Assembly (NCBI GenBank): GCA_024279115.1 | Contig: JAJRRW010000117.1 | Coordinates: 1-48,487, forward strand | DNA from: Alphaproteobacteria bacterium | GTDB lineage: Bacteria > Pseudomonadota > Alphaproteobacteria > Rhizobiales > JAKIUO01 | Direction: 5' to 3' | DNA length: 48,487 bases | Part shown: piece by piece, positions 1 through 8,008 of the stretch | Layout: each line of letters begins with the position of its first letter | Position numbering within the stretch: position 1 is the first letter of the stretch | The notes under the pieces: generated by a model | What the model saw: the letters and a program-made list of their open reading frames with translations, nothing else | The model's database searches: none | What the model was told of the DNA's origin: nothing | Program-made: the position numbers and the translations under genes

Positions 1-22
1 AAGTGCTTCGGATAGCGCCGGA

Positions 23-103
23 TTTTTGTTCGTCAGTTAGGCGCACAAATGGGCGTATAGCGGGCTATATAACCATTTGTGGAACGACACTGGCGAGCAA
101 AAA
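23..103. repeat. Long imperfect hairpin near the window edge
   Basis: Two arms of about 38 bases fold around a GG centre at 62-63. Paired blocks are TATAGC 56-61 with GCTATA 64-69, CACAAATGG 44-52 with CCATTTGTG 73-81, and TTTTTGTTCGTCAGT 23-37 with ACTGGCGAGCAAAAA 89-103. In the last block two mismatches become G-U pairs if the + strand is transcribed. Weaker similarity continues outward. There is no convincing ORF of its own. It lies about 115 bp beyond the stop of the DUF4337 gene. It could be a MITE-like palindrome or a structured RNA; the rest of 1-216 shows nothing else. Confidence 0.55.
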
Positions 104-216
104 GACAAGCTAAACGATTCGGTTATTTCTGCGGCTGTCCTTAACTCATATTCGCTTTTGCAGATCTATGTAGCAGCATCCGTGCCAAAGGGCTAGCTCA
201 TAGAACCATAAAGCGA

Positions 217-840
217 TCAACTCAGGGTTTTTTGCAATTGCAGCACCATCCCGTTGCCCCAATCCAAAATTCCAGCGGGATTGGTGGGAATATCATAAAA
301 CAAAGAACCGCCATTAATGGAATAAACCAGCGACACAAGCGTCAGCACCATGCTTATTGCAAACAAAGATCCCCCACCAACAACGATGGATGCCGACGCC
401 AGCACAATGGCAATTTGCAGCAGGGTGACCCCGACTTTATAATACTCGCCTTTGCTCAAGGCATTTTCCCTGGTTTTTTGCTGGGCTCTGGCATCCTTGA
501 TAATTTCTGATTTTTCCGCTGTATATCTGGTGGCTTTCTCGCTCCAAAAGGCGGCAAGGGCTGGCGCTTCAAGTTTCTCAAACATCTGGGCGGCAATTTT
601 GCTGTCGGTTTGGCGAATATTCTTGGCCTGGAAATAGGCAAATTTATTGGCGGATTCGATATGAGCAGACATGGCGATCTTGTCCATTTCCGTATCGGCC
701 AGACTGACGATGGAAAGCAATGCCGCCAGGGCCGCGATAAATAGTGGTATTTTTGATTTTTGCGGCTGTTGCAGCGCGGCTTGCAATTCTTTCCGAATAA
801 CCATCAGGGTTGATTGTTCGCCTTGATCCGTTTCACTCAT
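217..840 (-). CDS. DUF4337 family membrane protein
   Basis: A 207-residue protein of the DUF4337 family, whose function is unknown. Recognition rests on the segment around residues 60-77 (SANKFAYFQAKNIRQT), typical of the family, and on the layout: one predicted membrane helix near residues 31-48, a long charged, probably helical stretch, then two hydrophobic helices near 136-153 and 155-175. The start ATG at 838-840 keeps the usual short acidic N-terminus. It is monocistronic as far as visible, on the minus strand, separated by 38 bp from the next minus-strand gene (EVE protein), which reads towards it. Family call is good; no role can be assigned. Confidence 0.8.
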   Translation of the reverse strand: MSETDQGEQSTLMVIRKELQAALQQPQKSKIPLFIAALAALLSIVSLADTEMDKIAMSAHIESANKFAYFQAKNIRQTDSKIAAQMFEKLEAPALAAFWSEKATRYTAEKSEIIKDARAQQKTRENALSKGEYYKVGVTLLQIAIVLASASIVVGGGSLFAISMVLTLVSLVYSINGGSLFYDIPTNPAGILDWGNGMVLQLQKTLS

Positions 841-878
841 TACAGTACTCCCTCATTATACACTCTTAGAACCCCGCC

Positions 879-1307
879 CTATTTCGGTATTTTTGGCATC
901 TCCGCCAGTTCGCAAATAATCGCCCATTCTTCATCCGAAACGGGCTGAATACTGGCACCAGTTTCGACCCGCTCCGCAAAGCTTTTTACGCGCGCATCAT
1001 TTTTCACCAGTGAAAGGGGGATTTGCGCGATCAGTCGTAAAAAAACCGCCACGTCGACACTGAGCCATTGGCCGCTCTCATCCGTGCTGTCACCATGAGC
1101 GGCACTCATCAAGCGAAGGATGCCGAAACACCGGTGCTCCTCTCCTGTATGATAGAAAAAGGCCAGATCTCCGGCCTGCATGGCCGTAAAATGATCAAAT
1201 GCAGCCTCTTCGCGCACTCCGTGCCATTCTGTGCCCTGCCATCCATCATCGGCAAGATCGGAAAAAGAACGTTGTTCGGGATCAGATTTGATCAACCAAT
1301 ACGCCAT
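879..1307 (-). CDS. EVE domain-containing protein
   Basis: A 142-residue single-domain EVE protein, related to PUA/ASCH domains that recognise modified nucleic-acid bases; thymocyte nuclear protein 1 is the eukaryotic relative. The start MAYWLIKSDP matches the family N-terminus, followed by WHGVREEAA (the usual W-GVRNYxA) and GDLAFFYHTGEE. A longer reading frame upstream adds 13 unrelated residues, so the ATG at 1305-1307 is preferred. That ATG overlaps the stop of the upstream YciI gene by one base (TGATG), which suggests translational coupling; a YciI-EVE pair is common in Alphaproteobacteria. The exact ligand is unknown. Confidence 0.88.
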   Translation of the reverse strand: MAYWLIKSDPEQRSFSDLADDGWQGTEWHGVREEAAFDHFTAMQAGDLAFFYHTGEEHRCFGILRLMSAAHGDSTDESGQWLSVDVAVFLRLIAQIPLSLVKNDARVKSFAERVETGASIQPVSDEEWAIICELAEMPKIPK

Positions 1308-1606
1308 CAGGACACTCCATCTGGGGCACCGAGCAGCCATTTCCATGGCCTGATATCGACGCTTTCAAACACACCAGCGATGGCATAGGGATCGTTGGCG
1401 GCGATTTCTGCGGCCGCCGTCATATTTTGCGCTTCGACAATCACCAGACTGCCGCGCGGCTCGGATCCGTCCTCATTCATGAACGGGCCCGCACTTTTCA
1501 TGACAGGGCCAAGACTGTCCAGATAGGCCAAATGTTGGTCACGATTTTGCGCGCGCAAGGACAAGCCCTCCCCCGGCTTGTCCGTGCAGATAAATGCATA
1601 CAGCAT
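1307..1606 (-). CDS. YciI family protein
   Basis: A 99-residue dimeric alpha-beta barrel protein of the YciI family, of uncertain biochemical role. Visible family features are the N-terminal MLYAFICTDKPG, RDQHLAYLDSLG with the conserved histidine, GPFMNEDG, and the C-terminal NDPYAIAGVFESVDIRPWKW. The start ATG at 1604-1606 is preceded by a strong ribosome binding site, GGGAGGG, 5-6 bases away; the longer frame reaching 1684 lacks family similarity. It is the first gene of a two-gene unit with the EVE protein, with a one-base overlap. Confidence 0.88.
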   Translation of the reverse strand: MLYAFICTDKPGEGLSLRAQNRDQHLAYLDSLGPVMKSAGPFMNEDGSEPRGSLVIVEAQNMTAAAEIAANDPYAIAGVFESVDIRPWKWLLGAPDGVS

Positions 1607-1694
1607 ACAACCCTCCCTATTCCTCTTATTTTCGTCAAGGAAGGGTAAGGCCGTAGCTTGGATGCGTCCAGTCAAAACGACCATCCGTGGCTTC

Positions 1695-2552
1695 TTAGTC
1701 TTTCAGCGGCATACAGATTTCTGTCAGTAGCTCGGCTGGCGGTGTGGTCTGGGGGTCATTGAGATATTCTTCGTACAGAGGGGCATCGGCTGGTTGTTCC
1801 CCGCTTTGCGGCAGCCAGGTGCCATAAAGCCAGTCATAACTGCGGCCAATTTGTTCATAGGGACCCTTGTGCAGCAAAACCGCTGTGCGGCCACCGGCCA
1901 GTTTATGGACCTCGATTTTTTCGTCATCTGGTTCGAAATCCGCATCCACTACGCCGCCAGCCAACGCGCGCAGATCTTTTTCAGCGACCGTACTTGGATC
2001 ATCAAAATACACACCAATAATGCGCGATCCCTGGCCCCCCAGCCCTCGGGCAGTGGCCCAGACAACGAGTTCATGAAAGGCCTTGCCGATCTCCATATAA
2101 GATCCTTTATGAGGGATACATACCAGTATGATCGGCTCCAGCTGTCTGATTTCAACACCTTTCATGTGCTTGTCCTTTGTTAAAACAGGGGAAAAAAAAG
2201 AGCTGGCTATCGCCTGTTTTCGATAGGCGGCCGGAGGGCTGTGATAATCTTTTGCAAAGGCCCGGTTGAAAGCTTCAATGCTTCCATAGCCCGCGTTGCC
2301 AGCGATTTGCTCGATGGTTTCTTCGCCCTCAACAAGAGCCCCCGCCGCTCGGTGTAGACGCAAACGCCGAACGGTCTGCGCGGCGGTTTCTCCGGTCAGT
2401 CCACGATAAATACGGTGCCAATGATAAGGGGAAAAACAGGCGATTTCAGCCAATCTGTCGACGTTGAGATCTTCATCAAGATGATCGTAAATATGAGAGA
2501 TCACCCGTTTGATGCGCGCTTCATAATCGATAAGTGTGTGTTCTTTGTTCAT
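1695..2552 (-). CDS. AraC-type regulator with GyrI-like effector domain
   Basis: A 285-residue transcription factor. Residues about 10-110 form the double helix-turn-helix AraC domain (HIYDHLDEDLNVDRLAEIA, FSPYHWHRIYRGLTGET, then a second HTH with AGYGSIEAFNRAF). The C-terminal half, from about 130, is a GyrI-like small-molecule binding domain, as in Rob and SAV-type regulators. This N-terminal HTH plus C-terminal GyrI order is normal for the subfamily. The ATG at 2550-2552 is preferred over an in-frame TTG six bases upstream. The ligand and target genes are not apparent; its neighbours are unrelated small enzymes. Confidence 0.88.
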   Translation of the reverse strand: MNKEHTLIDYEARIKRVISHIYDHLDEDLNVDRLAEIACFSPYHWHRIYRGLTGETAAQTVRRLRLHRAAGALVEGEETIEQIAGNAGYGSIEAFNRAFAKDYHSPPAAYRKQAIASSFFSPVLTKDKHMKGVEIRQLEPIILVCIPHKGSYMEIGKAFHELVVWATARGLGGQGSRIIGVYFDDPSTVAEKDLRALAGGVVDADFEPDDEKIEVHKLAGGRTAVLLHKGPYEQIGRSYDWLYGTWLPQSGEQPADAPLYEEYLNDPQTTPPAELLTEICMPLKD

Positions 2553-2631
2553 GGACAAAAGATAGAACAGTCACACTTGATTTGTCTTGCGGAATTGCTA
2601 CGAAGTCCGTTTAAGCCTCTATAATACAGGG

Positions 2632-3483
2632 TCAAACCAGTTCTTTAACCGATGTCACTGCCGCGGCTTCAACATTGGCCCAAAGATCTTGCGAGCCAAT
2701 AAGGTTCAGCTCTTCCAGGTCCGAACTTTCGCGCAGCACCGTTTCGACGCCAGCTGTGGCCAGCCCAATAGCGCGTTCGGGAGGCTCGCCGCTCATCACG
2801 GCCCCAATATCAAGCGCCGCCATTAAATCTCCGGTGCCATGAGGAGCACTATCCAGGTGGTCGACGCTTGCCACCAGCGGCGCATGATCTCCGGCCAGCA
2901 CATTCAATAATTTGCCCGATTTTCCGGGAATAGAGGTTGCCAGCACACGATCATTACCCAGCTGGTCAATGGCCGCCAGTGCAGTTTGCGGATCCATCAC
3001 GGGACGCATGGTCATCCATTCCAGTTCAAACCGGTTTGGCGTGACAATATCTGCAAGCGGCAATAGTTCGGCCCGCTGACATTCCGCGGCTTTGACATCA
3101 ATATATAGACCCTCTGGCGATCCTGGCCGGCTATCATCGCCAAGGGCTGGATCATAGAGATAAAGCGCTTTGGGATTTAATTTACGCACCTGTTTCACCG
3201 CATCAAGGGCAATAAATACATGCTCTTTGGTCGGCAGATAGCCCGTCATCACCACCTCCACCTGCTTCAGGTGACCGGCAAATTCCAGCGCTTCACGCAC
3301 CGGGCGCAATATTTTGGAATTCAAACGCGCGCCACCATATATTTTATGGCCAGGATGGTTCGACAGTAAAACACTGGGCAGACCCCAGACCTCATGGCCA
3401 AGGCGCTGCAACGCGAACTGGGTCACAGAATTGCCGACAGATCCGCACACAACCTGGGAAGAGATGGAGAGTATTTTTGCCAT
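2632..3483 (-). CDS. pdxY: Pyridoxal kinase
   Basis: A 283-residue ribokinase-superfamily kinase that phosphorylates pyridoxal to pyridoxal 5'-phosphate in the B6 salvage pathway. Visible features are the N-terminal substrate pocket (ISSQVVCGSVGNSV), DPALGD near 111-116, ADIVTPNRFELEWMT typical of PdxY/PdxK, and the anion-hole/catalytic motif GTGD at 216-219 with Asp219. The reading frame extends 81 codons upstream, but the ATG at 3481-3483 gives the normal family length and N-terminus. It is divergent from the Tas-type reductase, with about 180 bp of shared upstream DNA. Confidence 0.9.
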   Translation of the reverse strand: MAKILSISSQVVCGSVGNSVTQFALQRLGHEVWGLPSVLLSNHPGHKIYGGARLNSKILRPVREALEFAGHLKQVEVVMTGYLPTKEHVFIALDAVKQVRKLNPKALYLYDPALGDDSRPGSPEGLYIDVKAAECQRAELLPLADIVTPNRFELEWMTMRPVMDPQTALAAIDQLGNDRVLATSIPGKSGKLLNVLAGDHAPLVASVDHLDSAPHGTGDLMAALDIGAVMSGEPPERAIGLATAGVETVLRESSDLEELNLIGSQDLWANVEAAAVTSVKELV

Positions 3484-3664
3484 TTTGTTTAGAGTGGCCT
3501 TTGCAATATATTTTGAAATTTCCTGAATAGTACCGCTTAAATGGAAACTCATCAGAGTTGTACTATAGGAAGGCCCTATGGCGCAAATTCGTTCCGATTG
3601 TGAGTGTTTTGTGTATATAGAAGCGGAACAGGCGCGTTCAAATCGATCTTTTTCAGGGGACACT

Positions 3665-4708
3665 ATGCAACAAAACGAACTTGGCAATAGCGAGATTTTT
3701 GTCTCGGAACTTTGTCTTGGCACCATGACCTGGGGGCAGCAAAACTCTGAAGCCGAGGGCCATCAACAAATGGATTATGCCTTTGAACAGGGCATCAATT
3801 TCCTTGATACCGCCGAACTTTATCCCATCCCCCCCAAACGCGAGACGCAAGGGCGTACAGAACAGATTATCGGCAGCTGGATGAAAGCACGCGGCAATCG
3901 CGAGCAGATTGTGCTGGCCAGCAAGATTTGTGGGCGCTCACAAATGATGGACTGGTTCCGCAAGGATGGGTCTTTGGCGCAAGTTAACCCTGCGCAAATC
4001 CGCGAAGCGATTGAAGGCTCACTCAAACGGCTGCAAACAGATTTTATCGATCTTTATCAAATCCATTGGCCCGACCGTCCCATGGATTTGTTTGGCGGCC
4101 TGGCATTCAAAGCCCATGAGGGAGAGGCCAACGACATCGAACAAATATTACAGGTTATGGGAGAGCTGGTAAGCGAAGGTAAAATCCGCTCGGTTGGCAT
4201 TAGCAACGAAACCCCATGGGGCACCATGAGCTATTTGAAAGCCTCGCAAATGCTCGACGTGCCGCGCATTGTCAGCGTGCAAAACGCCTATAATCTTTTA
4301 AACCGGGTGTTCGAAACCGGCTTGTCGGAGATCACCCATTATGAGGGGGTCGGATTGCTGGCCTATTCTCCCCTTGCTCAGGGATATCTGACCGGCAAAT
4401 ATCAACATGGCGCCCTGCCCAAAGGATCACGTAACCAGCTGTTTGGACGTCTTCAGCGCTACCAGACTTTGGGTGCCAATGACGCCATCGACAAATATCT
4501 CGACATCGCCCGCCGGTTTGAACTGGACCCGGCGCAACTGGCCTTGCAATTTGTCACCAGCCGACCGTTTGTCACCTCAAACATTATTGGTGCCACCACT
4601 ATGGAACAGCTCAAAACCGATATTGCCTCTGTGGAGCTTGACCTTGGCGACGACATTCTCAATGAACTTGAACAGGTTCATCTCCTCCACTCCAACCCCT
4701 GTCCCTAA
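3665..4708 (+). CDS. tas: Tas-type NADP(H)-dependent aldo-keto reductase
   Basis: A 347-residue TIM-barrel oxidoreductase of the Tas subgroup of aldo-keto reductases. The catalytic tetrad is visible as Asp48 and Tyr53 (FLDTAELYP), Lys87 (ASKI) and His134 (QIHWPDRP). The Tas signature PIPPKRETQGRTEQIIG is present, as is the C-terminal NADPH-binding segment around GATTMEQL. The start at 3665 follows an AGGGGA ribosome binding site; a 29-codon upstream extension is not family-like. The physiological substrate of this subgroup is unclear. ThpR follows 17 bp downstream on the same strand and may be cotranscribed. Confidence 0.88.
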   Translation: MQQNELGNSEIFVSELCLGTMTWGQQNSEAEGHQQMDYAFEQGINFLDTAELYPIPPKRETQGRTEQIIGSWMKARGNREQIVLASKICGRSQMMDWFRKDGSLAQVNPAQIREAIEGSLKRLQTDFIDLYQIHWPDRPMDLFGGLAFKAHEGEANDIEQILQVMGELVSEGKIRSVGISNETPWGTMSYLKASQMLDVPRIVSVQNAYNLLNRVFETGLSEITHYEGVGLLAYSPLAQGYLTGKYQHGALPKGSRNQLFGRLQRYQTLGANDAIDKYLDIARRFELDPAQLALQFVTSRPFVTSNIIGATTMEQLKTDIASVELDLGDDILNELEQVHLLHSNPCP

Positions 4709-4725
4709 ACCCGAACTTAAAACCT

Positions 4726-5268
4726 ATGCCCAGATTATTCACCGGAATAGAAATCCCGCTCCCTCACTCCCAGCGCCTCATGATGCTGCGCGGCGACATC
4801 ATCACGGCCCGTTGGATCGCACCTGAAAACTACCACATTACGCTGCGGTTTTTAGGGGATGTCAGTTCGTTGCAGGCCGACGAGTATAGTGCACAGCTCG
4901 ATGAGCTTATGATCGAACCGTTCGATCTCACTATTAAAAGCGTTGGCCATTTCGGTACCAAGCGCGCCCATGCCCTGTGGGCCGGACTTGAACCATGTGA
5001 GGCGCTCAACCATTTACATCGCGCTCATGAAAAATGCGCCATCAATATTGGTCTTGAACCAGAGCCGCGCAAATTCATCCCTCATATCACCCTGGCGCGC
5101 CTGACCCGCACCAGGCTTTCAACCATTGCGCCGTTTCTGGCCGACTTTTCGGGCTTTCAACCGGATCCGTTTCGCGTCACCCGAGCAGCGCTCTATTCCG
5201 CCAAACCCTCCACCGGCGGCGGCCCCTATGTCGTGGAGGACATTTTTCCATTCGAGAGTGAAGAGTAA
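4726..5268 (+). CDS. thpR: RNA 2',3'-cyclic phosphodiesterase (LigT/ThpR)
   Basis: A 180-residue 2H phosphoesterase that opens RNA 2',3'-cyclic phosphates. Both catalytic HxT motifs are present: HITL at residues 37-40 and HITL at 120-123, at normal spacing, and the length is typical. The N-terminus MPRLFTGIEIP is characteristic of the family. No clear Shine-Dalgarno precedes the ATG; translation may be coupled to the aldo-keto reductase 17 bp upstream. The gene ends shortly before a structured intergenic repeat shared with the convergent phosphatase gene. Confidence 0.9.
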   Translation: MPRLFTGIEIPLPHSQRLMMLRGDIITARWIAPENYHITLRFLGDVSSLQADEYSAQLDELMIEPFDLTIKSVGHFGTKRAHALWAGLEPCEALNHLHRAHEKCAINIGLEPEPRKFIPHITLARLTRTRLSTIAPFLADFSGFQPDPFRVTRAALYSAKPSTGGGPYVVEDIFPFESEE

Positions 5269-5324
5269 TCGCCTGCGCGGCGAACGAAAAAGGGCCAGCC
5301 CCTTTTATCCCCATTATATATAGC

Positions 5325-5365
5325 GGGGTTTGGGGACCAGTCCCCAACACTGTCCGCGAGGACAT
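5325..5365 (-). repeat. Gene-end structured repeat, copy A
   Basis: Copy of the two-hairpin repeat family seen seven times here. Hairpin 2 is TTGGGGACCAGTCCCCAA at 5330-5347 (perfect palindrome); hairpin 1 is GTCCGCGAGGAC at 5352-5363. Read on the minus strand it follows the phosphatase stop codon by 24 bases, in the order hairpin 1, hairpin 2, ACCCC. The location between convergent genes suits a terminator or RNA-stabilising element. Confidence 0.7.
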
Positions 5366-5386
5366 TGCAATCCACAGTTTCAGTCC

Positions 5387-5863
5387 TCAATCTCGGTCCT
5401 CGATTTCCGCAAGCAGTCCCCTGCTCGCGGCTTGCACCAGATCAAGCGCATGTTCAAAGCCGCTCTCGCCGCCATAATAGGGATCGGGCACTTCCGTTTC
5501 TGCTTGATCCTGGGCGAATTCAAGAAACAGGCGTATTTTGGGGCGATATTGCTCCGGCGCGATACGGGTCAGATTGCTATGATTTTCCTCATCCATGGCG
5601 AGGATATAATCATAAAACTCAAAATCTTGATGTCTGACTTTGCGCGCTGACTGCCCCGATATATCAATCCCGCGCAATAGTGCGGTGGCGGTGGCCCGAC
5701 TATCGGGGGGATTGCCCACATGCCAGGCCCCTGTCCCGGCGCTGTCAATTTCAAACAGATGTTGCCAGCCTTGTTGTTCGACAAGATGGCGAAATGTTCC
5801 CTCCGCCATGGGAGAGCGGCAGATATTGCCAAGACAAACGAAAAGAATTTTGGTTTTGGACAT
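5387..5863 (-). CDS. Low molecular weight protein-tyrosine phosphatase
   Basis: A 158-residue cytoplasmic phosphatase. The active-site loop C-X5-R is CLGNICRS with nucleophile Cys10 and Arg16, and the general acid Asp127 sits in VPDPYYGG, all as in the family. Length is normal. Such enzymes dephosphorylate tyrosine-phosphorylated proteins, or act on small phosphoesters; no polysaccharide or tyrosine-kinase gene lies nearby to indicate a Wzb-like role. It is convergent with thpR, with repeat copy A between them. Confidence 0.9.
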   Translation of the reverse strand: MSKTKILFVCLGNICRSPMAEGTFRHLVEQQGWQHLFEIDSAGTGAWHVGNPPDSRATATALLRGIDISGQSARKVRHQDFEFYDYILAMDEENHSNLTRIAPEQYRPKIRLFLEFAQDQAETEVPDPYYGGESGFEHALDLVQAASRGLLAEIEDRD

Positions 5864-5922
5864 CAGCCGCCTGCTTTCATATTGATTGACCTTTAGGTCT
5901 GATCTGCCACGATAGGCTATGG

Positions 5923-5986
5923 GGGTCAGGACCTGTTACTTATAGACGCCTTGCACAGAACGTCCCTAATTAATAGGTCCTGACCC
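5923..5986. repeat. Inverted-repeat element, 16-base arms
   Basis: GGGTCAGGACCTGTTA at 5923-5938 is mirrored by TAATAGGTCCTGACCC at 5971-5986, with one mismatch in 16 bases and a 32-base interior. It lies in the 158-bp gap between the divergent phosphatase and pterin dehydratase genes. The GGGTCAGGACC arm resembles ends of REP/MITE-like elements linked to Y1 transposases, from memory only. No transposase is present. Confidence 0.6.
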
Positions 5987-6021
5987 TGGATGACAAGGCT
6001 TGTGCGCAAAGGATTTTTGAT

Positions 6022-6315
6022 ATGGCAAAAAAACTGTCACAGCAGCAAATAGCTGACCAATTGCCGGACCTCGCCGGCTGGCAAAAATCCACCGACCGCG
6101 AGGCCATTTTCAAGAGTTTCAAGTTCAAGGATTTTAGCGAAGCATTTGGCTGGATGGTCCGGGCCGCCTTGCAGGCCGAAAAAATGAATCATCATCCCGA
6201 ATGGTTCAATGTCTGGAACCGCGTCGATGTCACTCTCACCACTCATGATGCGAACGGTGTTACCTCCCTTGATCTCAAACTGGCAGCGCAGATGAATGCG
6301 CTGGCCGCTACTTAG
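6022..6315 (+). CDS. phhB: 4a-hydroxytetrahydrobiopterin dehydratase
   Basis: A 97-residue pterin-4a-carbinolamine dehydratase (PCD/DCoH fold), which dehydrates the 4a-hydroxy pterin left by aromatic amino-acid hydroxylases. The catalytic histidines are visible in MNHHPEW (His57, His58) and in TLTTH (His75), followed by the conserved aspartate region near residue 84. An AAAGGA ribosome binding site precedes the ATG. No phenylalanine hydroxylase lies in the window; in many Alphaproteobacteria the gene stands alone and may have another pterin role. Confidence 0.92.
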   Translation: MAKKLSQQQIADQLPDLAGWQKSTDREAIFKSFKFKDFSEAFGWMVRAALQAEKMNHHPEWFNVWNRVDVTLTTHDANGVTSLDLKLAAQMNALAAT

Positions 6316-6383
6316 CAATATTTACAATCTGTTAAGAGCTTTCAAAATAGGGTTAACAAAACCTGCCTTGAAAGGACGTCGTT

Positions 6384-7883
6384 ATGACCATATTGTTTGA
6401 GATCGTTTACGCCACCAAAGCCAATGGCACCCATCACAAACTGGCCATGGACGCCTTGCAACATCTTGAAAGTGACAATGCCTCAAGCTGGCAGCGCCTG
6501 TTCTTGAAACATATTGATCTCTATCTTGAGGGCTCAAAGGCCCCGGACAAAGAGTTCAAGGATTTTAGAAATCACGTTTTGCATGTCGGGGATCAATTCT
6601 GGGGCGGCGCTCCTGCAAAAGCCAGCGCCTGGTATGATAAATTTGTACGTGCTCTTGCCGACCAGCAGTTTGAAGAAGCGGTTTATTGCGCGGGCGTGCT
6701 GTCTCATTATTATACTGATCCCATTCAGCCCTTTCATACCGCCCAGTGCGAAGCCGAAAACAATATGCATCGGGCTGTGGAATGGAGCATCAGCAAATCC
6801 TATAAAATGTTGCGCCAGCGCGGCTTGAAAGACTATGGCGGCCTCGTCGTGGAAACGGGAGACGCCGATGACTGGATCGTTGATATGGTGCAACGAGGCG
6901 CCCAGCGCTCTCATCAATATTATGACGCGCTGATTACCAGCTATAATCTTGATCGCGGTGTGGTTGATCCTCTTGAGGGCCTCAATGAAAACTGCCACCG
7001 CTTCTTGTCGGAGCTGGTGATGTACGCCTCCCTTGGTTTTTCACGTATTCTCGATCGCGCCTTTCGTGAAGCCGCCGTTGCGCCGCCACAGGTTAATTTG
7101 ACCATTGATACATTTGTCGCCTCGCTGGGCATCCCCATGCGCTGGGTTCTGCGCAAGCTGGACGATGCCAAGGCCATTCGCGCCGTGCAAGACGCCTATG
7201 ATGAATTGCAAGCCACCGGTAAAGTCGAGAAAAACCTCAATGAGGATGACCGCGAAGTACGTGCTTTGCATAAACAAGAAGTCCTTGAGCGGCGTTCGTT
7301 TAAAATGCCTGCAACCCGGCGCGCCCGTCGTGCACCCCAAAAACCAGCACCAAAAACTGACAGCGCCCCTGCCCCCGATATTGAACAAACACAAAAAGCA
7401 GATATTAAGTCGGTTGCCAGCACAACCAAAACCAATCAGCGGTCCCCACGTTTCTATCTCGAACTCGGCGATGAGATTGAAAAAGCGCCCTCCATTGGCA
7501 AAAAGACCGAAGCACGTCTACAACGCGTTGGCATCTATACGGTGGCCGATCTGCTAAGCGCCGATGCGCTCGATCTTGCAACCCAGCTGGATACCAGGTG
7601 GATCAGCAAACAAATACTCAAGGATTGGCAGGATCAGGCCCGTCTGGTGTGTGAAGTGGCCGGACTTCGCGGTGGAAATTCGCAAATTCTCATAGCCGCC
7701 GGCGTCAAGACAAGTCGCGCCGTGGCCAGAATGCAGGCCGGTGAACTGCACGGGCTGATGAGCCTTTATTGTCAAACCAAAGCCGGGCAAAACCTGCGCG
7801 CTTGCGAAAACATGCCCGACAAACAAAAAGTCGAAAGCTGGATCAAGGCCGTAACCGAGCATCCGCGCTCCGTGGCCGCCTAA
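6384..7883 (+). CDS. Zinc phospholipase C-like protein with C-terminal DUF4332/HhH module
   Basis: A 499-residue two-part protein. The N-terminal 240 residues resemble the zinc-dependent phospholipase C/S1-P1 nuclease fold: histidines and acids likely to bind zinc are His17/His18, Asp55, His64, His67, His108 and Asp112 (SHYYTD), His118, Glu124, His129 and Glu133. Residues about 300-360 are a basic, proline/alanine-rich linker. From about 363 to the end is a helix-hairpin-helix module of DUF4332 type (APSIGKKTEARLQRVGIYTV, then a second HhH). No signal peptide is visible, so it is probably cytoplasmic. AAAGGA precedes the ATG. Substrate unknown: phospholipid and nucleic acid are both possible, and the HhH tail leans towards nucleic acid. 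Confidence 0.75.
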   Translation: MTILFEIVYATKANGTHHKLAMDALQHLESDNASSWQRLFLKHIDLYLEGSKAPDKEFKDFRNHVLHVGDQFWGGAPAKASAWYDKFVRALADQQFEEAVYCAGVLSHYYTDPIQPFHTAQCEAENNMHRAVEWSISKSYKMLRQRGLKDYGGLVVETGDADDWIVDMVQRGAQRSHQYYDALITSYNLDRGVVDPLEGLNENCHRFLSELVMYASLGFSRILDRAFREAAVAPPQVNLTIDTFVASLGIPMRWVLRKLDDAKAIRAVQDAYDELQATGKVEKNLNEDDREVRALHKQEVLERRSFKMPATRRARRAPQKPAPKTDSAPAPDIEQTQKADIKSVASTTKTNQRSPRFYLELGDEIEKAPSIGKKTEARLQRVGIYTVADLLSADALDLATQLDTRWISKQILKDWQDQARLVCEVAGLRGGNSQILIAAGVKTSRAVARMQAGELHGLMSLYCQTKAGQNLRACENMPDKQKVESWIKAVTEHPRSVAA

Positions 7884-7887
7884 ACGT

Positions 7888-8004
7888 TTGCCTCACCTGA
7901 ACTGTTTTGGGCTGCAATAGAACGGCATTATAATATACCGCACCCCGAGCTTGCCCCAGGGTGCAGTGGCAACAAAGCACAACCCGACATTTTAGGTGAA
8001 GCAA
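7888..8004. terminator. Nested hairpins between convergent genes
   Basis: An outer inverted repeat, TTGCCTCACCT 7888-7898 with AGGTGAAGCAA 7994-8004, encloses an inner hairpin, GCACCC 7940-7945 with GGGTGC 7959-7964. It lies between the convergent phospholipase-like and maf genes. No U tract follows, so it may be a Rho-dependent or bidirectional end structure, or a REP-like palindrome. Confidence 0.4.
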
Positions 8005-8008
8005 GCCA

